Source of the DNA: Mesocentrotus franciscanus
Lineage: Eukaryota; Echinodermata; Echinoidea; Camarodonta; Strongylocentrotidae
Direction: 5' to 3'
Assembly: GCA_037976565.1 (NCBI GenBank)
Contig: CP137675.1
Span: 21,540,446-21,604,445, forward strand
DNA length: 64,000 nt
Below the pieces are notes generated by a model. The model saw only the letters and a program-made list of their open reading frames with translations, searched no databases and was not told the DNA's origin. The position numbers and the translations under genes were made by a program. Position 1 is the stretch's first letter; each line of letters starts with the position of its first letter. Below, piece after piece: positions 12,554-24,500 of this stretch.

Positions 12554-15500
12554 CTATGGGGAAGAAGTTGAAATAAATGCAGGAAAATAATTTTAAAAAT
12601 GACTAAATAATCATGACTATGAGCACAAGTAGGTATAATGAAAATTAAAACGAATCACCAATAAATAAGTAAACTGGGAAGTAGTTTTAAAGATGAAGTA
12701 GATTTCAAAGTGTGTTTTCTTCTGTTCACCTTTCCACCTTACTTGCAACAGTCATGTTTAAATTTGATGGTGTAAATTCACATGCGAATTACTAAAAATG
12801 GAATTGGGCAAGACATGTTACATTCTAATGACAGTGCAGATTATCTTACCTGTTCCTTGGTCCATGTCATCTCCTACAGCAGTCCAACTGAGGGTCACCG
12901 TGCTGTTGTCATAGGAGAAAGAGGTGTAGACCAGGTCCTGGATACGAGAAGGTGGTAGGGTATCAGGAGCGTTGGGAGTATAGCTTTCGACTTTGAAGAC
13001 TCCTCCCGATGCTGTACGCATGAAAGATGGCTCTGCTACGGTCTCCACCTCAACTGGGACCGATCGTCTGCCTGGATTAACATATTTGAGGGAGAATATT
13101 GATACGCCAAAAACTGTTAAGAATGAAATTATTTCTTTCAATAATTTCTCTCCACTCAAACGGCAATATTACTTTCCATCACTTCTGCTATTCATACTAA
13201 TTGAATCGGTTTGCAGTTATCAGTAGTTTGTAATCTTCGAGCCAGATGGTAGCAAAGAGTAGATTTCTGAAATGAAACATTATTTTACCTTATTTATGTA
13301 GAAAGAGAGGAGAGAAAATTATAATTTTTCCTGAAATGACATGAAGTTATGAAACGATGACACCCTCTGAAAATCGAATGCATTTCTTTGCTAATATAAT
13401 TATGAAAGAGCCAAATCGGAGAACGGTATATAGTTTCTTTACGCAAAGCTATACTAGATTGATAGAAAACCGAACATGAAAATCGGGTCATCTAAAATCA
13501 TAATCCTCAAACAGGCACATTCTTTCATAAAAATTATAAGGAAATGTTAATTATTATTTTCTAAAAAATATTATTGTTAAGTTAGGAGTTCTTTGGCCTA
13601 GTCATTTTACACTAGCCATGTACTATCTCTATGTCTCCTTTTCATATGGCCCCAAAAGTCGTATTCTTATAATCTTTACGTTTTATTTTATGAAGCCTTT
13701 CCTTTCATAAAGAGCAAATTAAAATTGGGTGCATGGAAGTATTCGACTCTCTTCTTCGCTTTTCTGCGACTTCGATTACGTTGTCATAGCCGAGGACATT
13801 GACCTTGACGTTATATCTGCCATCTGAAGTGAAGTTTAGAAAGAACCCTGAATATGTTCCATCATCTTTGAATAAGTCTGAACCTGTTGGATGCATAGAG
13901 AAGAAGAAGAAGGAGAAGAAGAAGAAGAAGTAAGAAGAAGAAGAAGAGAGAAGAAGAAGAGAGAAGAAGAAGGAAGAAGAAGAAGCAGGAGGAGAAGACG
14001 GAGAAGAAGAAGGAGAAGAAGGAGGAGGAGGAGGAGGAGAAAAAGAATAAGAAGTTGAATAAATTACGAAAGAAGTCGATAGAATTCTTGTGGCGCCCAA
14101 ACTGTACGTATGGGAGCTGCCCCCCAATAAAACAATAATAGGGGCTTGTTTTCTGCGCCCCTCTCGATCTGCCACTGAAAGATATATTAAGCTCAGTGCA
14201 GTGTACTACTAAAGTATGTCATGTTTTTCTGCGCTCCAAGTATAATAATAAGAAGAAAACAGAAAACAAATATTAGTAAGATTATAATAGGTACAATTCC
14301 TTCCATTTACGATCAAATATTTCAGCTTTGCTGTGTTTGTTTAGATATGGGTGAAGGAATTAACTCAATTCTCTTTTTATGAACTCTGAATCCATCATCC
14401 ATTCGCTTTGCCCAGATTACTGAGAGGTACATAAAATGACATTTTAAGCACAAAAATGGAAGAAATGAATATCTGGAATCAAGTTAATTTCCCGTCTGTA
14501 GCCACTTCGTGCACACTGATTTCCAAAAAGCATTAATGTATGATTGGAATGTGGGTTCAACATACTAGTGAGTTAAGTAATTAATCAAATTAATGGCACA
14601 ATAACAAGATACGATGTTTCACCTGATCCGTTATCAAGCAGTGTCATCGTGGTCGTGGAGGAAGAGGCGTCTGAAATGATAGCTGTGACGTCAGCACTGA
14701 GAACAGGTTGGTAATCTTGTTGAACCTGAGTATAGATAGCTAGTGCCGGGGTGTCAGAAAAGTCCACCTCCTGATAAACCAATCATCATCATTAAATTTA
14801 AAAAAAAAAATCATGAATAAAAGGGAGAACGCTTGAAATAACAATATCAAACAAATGTCTAATGACTTTTCTAAGTGGGGGAAACATCAAAACCAATATG
14901 ATATCATTAAAAAAACTTAAAAGAAATATAAAAAGATTAATGATATTTCTTTAAATACATAAATATGCTTAGGAAGCTCAAAGAGATCAAATCACTGTAA
15001 ATGTATTAGACAATATACGGGCTTTTCACACTTATAGTTCCATGTCCTCATTATTAAAATAACAACATCGAAATCCTCAATAATAGTTGGTAGAATGAGC
15101 ATGTCTATTTGCAGGGAGGGGATGGAAAAGTAAAATTCTTACATTACCAATTGTGAATGGGTAGACTTCATTAACATGTAATTTTATGTATAAATTATGT
15201 TTTTGTTTTTATTTTAACACGATCGCAAAGACTTTAAGAAACCAACCTAAGGCAATTTTAATAGCGCTGTCGGTCACTTTTTCAGGAACATTATGAAATG
15301 TAATACGTAATCCAAATATGATATCTCTATGGAATACAACCGTGGATATACATTGCCTTTGAGTTGATTTCTTGAAAGATGTTTCAATCATTTTATTGTA
15401 AGAATAAACCTGGACAAATCCTTGTAAACTTACACGTGATCCTAGTAGAACAGTGACTATGACTGGCTTGTATTCCTCTGTACTTGGTTTAGATGTTACT

Positions 15501-18500
15501 GCAACACTAGCGTACTCGGTAGCTACTTCGGTGTTGTGTATTGTAACATTCCATCTACCAGGCTTTAGAAATGAATATGGATACATTATTATTGATTTCC
15601 TAAGAATAGTCCACCACACCCAGCCTAAAATTCATTATCAAGGGAACGTATGAGCATCGAAAATATAATCATGGAAACAAATTGAACGTTTTCAACATAG
15701 ACCTTGTCTAGCAGATAGATGACACGACGCAAAATTACCTCAAAGTAATTCTGGTCAGTAAAATATTCAAGAAATCAAAGAAAACAATGAGCAGCACAAG
15801 GATACAGAATCCTCTTAAAACATCACGTTTTATTTTACTTCAAACCTTCGATTGTGTTTTTCAAACCATTTCTAGAGGGATTGATTGATAAGAGACGATA
15901 TTTAAATGTAATAGATAGTACCTCTACTTCCATCTTCGATGCAATAGTGGTAAGATTTTCGAATGATAACTAGTGATTACCAAAATCAAACTATAATCAG
16001 ACTATAAACAAAGAGTTCACCTGCGCTAGCGGTAGGTTGACCGTTACAATCTTCGTGTTGGGATCAATATGATAACGTTGATCATATTCATCAACACGAG
16101 TACCGTCTGGTCCAGTGACTACGACCGATATCGACGAACTCGTCGTCCATATCACAGTGATCACCGTCTCGTTACCCAATGCGGCATCGATGATTACCGG
16201 AACGACCTCAAGACCAGGATATCTTTCGATGACGATCTCGGAACTGTAGATCTTTGATGAAAATTCCGAATATACTGTATCATTAATTCTGGATGAATTT
16301 GGACTAACTGATAAGTCAGAATTTTTGTCAGGTTATCAGCATGTTTTTTTTTCTGTATTACATGACGATTGAATAATTCATTTTTTTCGATGCAAACTTT
16401 ACTTTCGTACGTGTGTCAATAATCAAATAACGAAATGAACGAACTATATGAGAATTACTGATATATGCTACTCATTTATTGTACATGTACTATATATTTA
16501 TACTTGCATGTTACGAAATGATAATTGTGAGTGCAAGTAAAACAAATACATACAAATAACAAAAGGAATAGTATACTGCAGTCATTGAAACGAATAATGA
16601 CAACTATTAGTCACACAATGCTAACGAGAATGATTCTTCCCTCTATTGTATCTGGGATTGGGGTCATACAAAACTCTTTAGCATCCAATCATGATGATGT
16701 TCTATACTTCTATTTATGGGTCATTTATAAACATATATATTTTTTAATGAACTATATTTTGTTATAAAATTAAGTCAATCATCTTCACTTGTCTCCATAA
16801 CTCTTTTCTCGTGTAAGAACTTTCGAAGCTATAAAGGCTATAAAGAACAAAAATGTTCTGTATTGCTTTTGTTTAGTATTATTTTTTATATCATGTTCTA
16901 TAGAGAATGCAGCTGATAACCTTGATCTTAAGTTGCTTTTGATAGAAGCAAGAAAATGAGAGGATTAGGTGAGTAAAAGTTTGAGCAAAATCCGCTTAAC
17001 AGTATTAAAGACAGTTATGAATGTTTGAAGTTGCCAGCTCCACTCTCATTTGCTTTGTACTAAAAAGTCAGCAAATTTAATTTTTGCCCTAAAGAAAATT
17101 TTCAGCCATACATGCACCCGAAATATAATAATTGCATATGTATGTATTTTTATACAACCCCTGTATGAAACAAATCTATTCCACCACCAATAACTAAGAA
17201 CATAAAAGATTTTAAAAGGAGCAAATGGGAGGGGAGCTCGCAAGATACGTCACAGAATTTCCAATTTGTGTTAGATTGATCGCAACTTTAAAAAATCATA
17301 ACTTTCATTTTTTTTTAAATCGGATTTTGCTCAAACTTTCACTGACCCGTTCTTCAAACTTTTACTAGCCCGTTTCTCTCATTTTCTGCTTCTATCAATA
17401 CAAACTTACTATCAGGGTGTGCTTTTCCTTTAACATACGTTGACTTGGCACTTGCTCCCCACTCCTCCTCTGCATAACAACTGGCGGCCGTTGCCCAAAT
17501 ATACCTGTATGGGAACAGTCCAAACGCCGACACCAGGTCTCTCTGTTATAGTACTCTGGAATGCCTGGATGAGACATGTCCCAGTTCCTGTATCAGAACA
17601 GAAGGTGGAGATACCAGAAGTCATGGTGGAAAGATCTTCCATCTGCTGGTCAGCTGAGTTGCTCATAGTGATGGTGTCAATAATGACTCCCGAGTTCGCA
17701 ATGTCGTCATACGTGTCTCTGATGTATGGAGGATTACCCTCAATGCCATCACTGAGGAGTACGATGTATCCACCTTGCGCGTATGATCCCAGTACCTAGA
17801 AAGAAAAAACATGATTGTTTCAAGAATTTATTGTATGTTTCATTATATAAACGTTTCTTTAAAAAACACTATTTTAATGCAAAAGCCTAACATAATTTCA
17901 TGTCAAGGAATTTGGTCATTATGTAGTTGGATCACGCAATGAAAGAGGTTTAAGCTTGTAGAGTTCTGTAGAAGAAACCATCTTGTCATAACCAAAACAT
18001 GGTTTAATCATCGCAAACAACAGCTCTATTACATGGAAGCAATCAGGAGATGTATGGAGATTCCAGCTTGAATAATCTTCATAAAGGAAAAGTTACAGAG
18101 GAAGTGCGAAGAACTCAAGAGCCTATCCAGGAGCAAATATTGGTTCTAGTCACATCCTAGTCATTATGGATGCATCACTGATACTTAAAAAAACTTAAGG
18201 GAGAGAAAAGTTGTAGGAAATGGAATTCCGAGAGATTGTAAAAGGACAGCATTCCTTTCAGACTGGCAACTTATACCAGAACAGTAGCCGCCCAATCAGA
18301 TGAATCTGATGCCATTTTGACCTTGCTGTAACAAAACATCAAAGCAAGTGCAGAGGAGACTAATTGCTACTTGAAGAGGCGAGAGCCCATATAGCCCATA
18401 TAGGTCACATAGGCCATGGACCATGCATAGGCTATGGTGGACAAGCGGGAAGGAGATGGTAGAAATGGATACATACAGGAGAAGGAAAACCGATAACTCA

Positions 18501-21500
18501 ATAATTAACTTCGCAGGGAAACAAACAAGGCCAGAGAAAATGGCTAAAAGAATAGTGTAAGGAGATTGAAGCTTCAGAGAAAAGAAGCCGAAGCGACATG
18601 ATGTATGCCAAAGTTAGGGAACTTAATGAAACAGATAACAACAAGAAGATCTGTATAGGAATATATTCCAAATCTGAAGAAGGGCTAACTGATGTCTCAG
18701 ATATTCAAAAGAAACTCATAGAAGAACTGTACGATAAGGAAGCAGAACCTGAAGCCATTCAAATGGAAAATGAAGAGCAAGTAGACCAAGATGATATGGG
18801 TCCATCAATACTAAGCTCAGAAGTTCAAAAGGCTCTAATAGAAATGAAGGACAGAGGGACACTGGATAGGTCATATCTTACGTGGGAGGGGGGACATCTT
18901 GTAAGGGAAGATAGATGGTAAACGGGGAAAAGGAAGACCAAGAATTGGGATGGTGTCAGGCTTTGTAGATGACAGATCATATTACATAATGAAGAAGAAG
19001 GCTAAAGATAGAGAGGGATGGAGAATAAACTAAAGCAGGCTCTTGAGTGTGGACCTGCCTGTGGCAGAACAGCATATAGAAAAAGAGAGAATTTCAGGTT
19101 GAAAGCGGATCGATGAGAATCGACTGCGATAATACAATATGGGTTACATAATAACAGGTACTTCCACAATAACGATTAGATATTTGAAACATTGACAGAT
19201 TAGAAACTGATTGGTGACATAAAAGAGTTACATGGTACCTGAATGCCCGACAGTATTCCACATCCAATACACGTACCGCCTCCAGCGGTTGTAGGCAAGG
19301 CATTGACGAGACTTTGCCTCGAGGCTGTGTCAGTATTAAAATGTCGATGAGATTTGCTTCGATGTCAGATGTAGTGTGGAAGACTACGATTCCAAGCTTG
19401 CTTCCGTCTGGAATAACATTCATGATGTAGTCAGTAGATGATTGGATCATTCTGTCAAACCTGCTCCCCTACAAATAAGGATGTGACACGGTATGGAAAA
19501 TGAACATTGTTTTTCTTCTTTCACTTTCCTTAATGCCACAATAATTCAAATATCAAGCATACAGTACATGTAAACTTACAAGTCTTGTCTAAGTGTTGTA
19601 ATGGCAAACACACAATATACTACGCCACAAAACAGTCATTTTTTTTTTGATTTGTAAATATTTTTAAAAACATCTTCATTTATATGTTGATTTAAGTCAG
19701 GTTCCAACCACATTAACATGAAATGAAGGTTCGTTAACTGACTATGCTATGATAAAACCAGGACTGAAAACCTTAACTGAAAGGGGGGGGGGGATTGCGT
19801 TTTAGATTTAAAAAAAAATAGTAAATAACTTTCAATACATAAAATAATGAAAATGTTGTCAATGCTTGAAAAATATTTTGAAGTTACAATTTTGTTTCTT
19901 TAGGGCAATGATACTGATTAAAGTCAACCACTTACAAATTGTGAGATTTGGCGACACAAAGTCTCTATACAATAAAAACTCGACAATTTAGTGATGTAAG
20001 TATGGTTGTCAAGAGGCATGGTCGTTCGCATACATTGATTTATTCATAAGGAACGCACATTTATATTTGAATAATCCAATCCCACCCGAAAATAAACTAT
20101 GAAAGCAATGACATTGGGCCTATAACTAAGCAATGGCTAAATTCGCACTGTACTGAAAAATAAAACAATCACTAACTTAATGCCATACTACCACTGATGT
20201 CGAGCACAAGTACCACACTTCTGATTGTAGATAGCTGGAGGACATCGAATGTAGGAGTGGTGTTTGAGACAGGTTGGATACCTGCTGTGAAGTCTGTTGT
20301 TCGCTCTGTCATTACCCTCCAAGCACTGTCACCATTGCATTTATTATTCATCAAGTTTGGTGCTAGAGGATTGTGTTGATTGATGTGAGGATTGATCGTC
20401 ACTACAAAACTCCTCTATCTGAAATACGGATTAAATCCCTCAATTAGATTTTAGATTATTGGAAACATTGATTGAATAAACAATTTAAAGCTTTTCAGAG
20501 ATAAAAAAATAGCAATTTTTATTCTCGCAAAAGCGTATCTTGACACAGATGAGAACGGTTTCATCGAGTAGTTCGAGGAGCTAAAATACAAATTGTATCC
20601 AGTGTATTTGTGAAAGGTTTATTTAACTGTAAATATGAATCCATCATTACGACAATGCAATTCCTAACTGGGTTACCGTCACCGTCCCTGTTAGGAACTA
20701 CGTACTAACATGGAATACGAAGCAACCCTATCATTCCAGGCGCAGTATTAGAAGATTTGTCTCTCTCTCTCTCTCTCTTTCAATCTGAGGGGGTGTGGCT
20801 TTTGTGGGCTTGGGTTCTTGCATTTGTTTTATACATGTGCTTTGCTAAAATTAATGTATAATCAATACAAATGGGAAGGGGAGACTTTAATATTTTTTTG
20901 GAGGGGTGAGGCTCGAGCCCCCTAATCCCCCTCTAGCACATCTACTGCTTGATTACGATGCCAGACTTACCGAATGTATATGAGCATCCTTGGTTCCAAA
21001 TAACAATGAAGCGGTCGCAGTTTGTCCTTTAGTATCGGGAACGAAGCGGCAATCGGGATTATAACCAGTGTTTGGATCACTTTGGCATGGAGTTCCATCA
21101 GCCATCTCAACATTTCCCTTGATCTTTAGAGAACAGCGGGTCCCTTCAGTACCTACACCGGGTGAGTCATAGGCAGGGGCACCAACGCCAACACCATCAT
21201 AGTGCTCCTTGAATAACCCCCAACGTAGATGGCCCCAATTTCGAACTAACATGTTGTCTGTTTAAAAGTTAAGAAAATGAAAACAAACAAAAAGAGACTC
21301 ATTGCAAATCATGTTAAAGCATGTTAATGACTCTCTGTAAATGAGATCTGACCAAAATATTTTAGTAAATTAGTAAGCCAGTGGGTTAAATTTTTCTTCT
21401 TTTTTTTCTTCTTTTTTATCTTCTTCTTCTTCTTCTCCTTCTTCTTCTTTTTTTCTCATTTTTTCTTCTTCTTTTGCTCTTTCTTTATTTGCATACTTTA

Positions 21501-24500
21501 AAGGGATAGTTGAGTTCTTGTTTAAGACCGCAAATGCCATCAAAGTGCATGGTTATTGCTCCTATTATTATTTATGACGTTTCTAGTGTCTTTCAGAACC
21601 TAAAATTGCTATGAAGGTAATTTAAGACCGCAAAATGTGTGAATTTAGATTGAATACGACCATATAAATACAGACCCACTTTCCCAAAAATACGGTGACC
21701 GTTAAATAATTAATTAATTAATAATAACAATACACGGGCCGGCTGGTTGTGGTGCGTATTATAACCAACACGAACAAGGCAACAAAAAGCCAATATTGTT
21801 TTTCAACAGCTGGTTCAAAATTACCGAATATTTGTGGGGCACCACAAATATTAGAAATGGTTATATTTATGGATATTTCAGCCGTCTCTGAACCGATTTT
21901 GATCAAACAAACATTTAAATTGTATATTCTTTAAAATTCGACACTCAGTTTTTCATTATCTCACAACAAAATATTTTGTGTAGCGCCCTCTGGAACAAAA
22001 CTCAACTATCCCTTTAAATATTCATAGCATTAATAGCATATTTTCATTTGCATCAGTAGCAACTCACCTGTGGGACCAAACTTGTCTTCTCGGTACGTCT
22101 CGCTTAGAATATAGTCCGGCGTCATGTGCATCAGAGTCCCTCCTTTCCCACATCCTGCTAGGTTATCGACAAACGGCTCGTCATCAGGAAAGTTGTGCAC
22201 GATAATGTTGGCAGACTCCAGCATTTCGGTTCGAGCAATTTGATCCCCGCTCTGTCTGGACCAGGTGTTAGGTACCAGAATCTTGATGTACTTCCAGTAG
22301 ATGTGCTGCTTGCTGGCAAGGTAAAGACGCTGAGATGCTGAAGAAAACATCGTCTGAGAGAGAGAGAGAAATATAAAGAGGGAAAGAGTAAGAGAAATAA
22401 GTACTTGTAAATATTTGAGATTAGTATTCCTTATCCTTATTATTACACACAAATAAACGTTACACAAAATTTTACTTAAATAAAATATATTTATTAATAA
22501 TACTAATAACCTAGTTCTGCATAAATCTATTTATGCTATCAAACATTATTGCATAGGATGTGATCTCATTTTGATCGGTGAAAAACATCAATATAGAAAT
22601 TGTGAAATTTCATTTGCAATTTGTTTTAAGATAAGAAAGAGATTTAAAAAAGTTCTTCAAAAACCCATGATAAATGAATAAATAAATAATAAATAAAGTT
22701 AATTAATTAATGCATAAATAAAAATACTGCTCTACCTGAGCGGGACAAAATTATTATTACTCCAGCAATTACCAGGTACCAATTACACCTGGGGTGTTCA
22801 CAGTCGAATTTATCTCTAAGTTGGACTTAAAAATTATGGAGAGCCATTTGTAGCCTTGAAATAAAATATATTCAAAAGCAAAAATTTAAGTATTTTTGAC
22901 TTTTCATAAATTCCACATCAAGAACATGAAATCTCCTTGATAATAAAAATTATGAATGATTTGAATCAACATTTTATGCCTTTTAAAATAACTTTTACAA
23001 AATATTTTCAAAGATGCTAACGGGTTTCCATAATTGTTAAGTCCAACTTAAAGATAAGTTCAACTTAGGATCTGTGTGAAACACCCCCGTAGAGTGTAAA
23101 GTGGCAAATGTGGATTGATGTCTTGCCAAAGGACGTTAGTGATGGGCTGAGATTCGAACTATCTACCCTTGGATTGAGAGTCAAGTCAAGGGACCACTAT
23201 ACCACGACATCTCCACAATAGTGTCTGTAATGGTCTGCTTGCATTCTGAAATTAGGGCTAGGGGCGGAGTTAAGACCAGTTCCCATTATTGTGCGTGTAA
23301 AGGGATTCAAATTTTGAACTACTTTACATGCTCACCATGACGTATGAAATAATTACTTTGCTATTATCTGGAATGATACCAATCTGTAAGGCAGTAAGAA
23401 TCATGTGTTGTCTCGGTGTTATTGAACAAATAAGAACACGGATGTGATTCGCATATAGACCCCATGGCCTCCCCGAAAATTCCCCAATTAAGAATTGTCA
23501 TGTTTATTTTAAATCTTGAGGCAGTTTTATCTCACTTGAAGGGGTAACTTACGATCCATTATCATGTTTTCGTATCAGTTATTAACATGTTTGTAAGTAT
23601 CTAGTCATATTGTTTTGCAATAATCATGTTATTTACCTAAGTTAGAATTGATATAATGATATAACGTGAATAAATATCCATGAATATCGTAACTATTTTG
23701 CTGCTTGCATAAATTCTTGAAGGCCTTTACTTGTACACAAACAAAAGAAGTATATAGTAAAAGGGACATACGTACACGCACGCACACCCACACACAAAAC
23801 TCGATAAGCTGTAGTGACATTGAGTATCTTTGTTATCTTACAAACAAGGTCTATTAATTTTGGTTCTAATTACTTTAATATTTAAACCTTGAAAATGCAT
23901 TTGAATCGTGAAATATTGCGTTAAGAAATAGTCATTCTGTCTGTGACAGGGAAGAGTATTTCATAGACTCCATAGTGGATTAAGTTCATGCCAAATTTAA
24001 GTAATTTAAAGTAATAATTTTCAATAAACATGTTACTTTTTGTATCGCCTTATCTGCTCCTGAGGTTAATATTTACGTTTGCATCGAATATGCAATATAT
24101 AACCAAGTAAACGCTAACAATAAAACGTCACGTTTTTGTTTTGTATAAAGGTATTTCTTGTACCATTTCATGGAGGTGCGTAGAATATTCACCAAAGTTA
24201 AGTCTCTGTTAAACCAGTAATACGATCTTTATTCCTATGATAAGTTTGAAGTTATATTACCAATATTACAGTAAGCTTCTTAAAAAACGCTAATTGTATA
24301 TGGGGAATGGAAATAATGATATGCTGCCAAAGGCATGACGGGGCATCAAATACAAAAAAAACAGAATAATGCAAATGCGCTACATGTGGGTGTTAGAGTC
24401 GGCAAATTTATTTTCATCGCTGGATTATTGTTTTTTTTTCTTGGGGGGGGGGCACATTTGATCGACACCCAGTCCTCACAATCAAAATGAAAGAAATACC

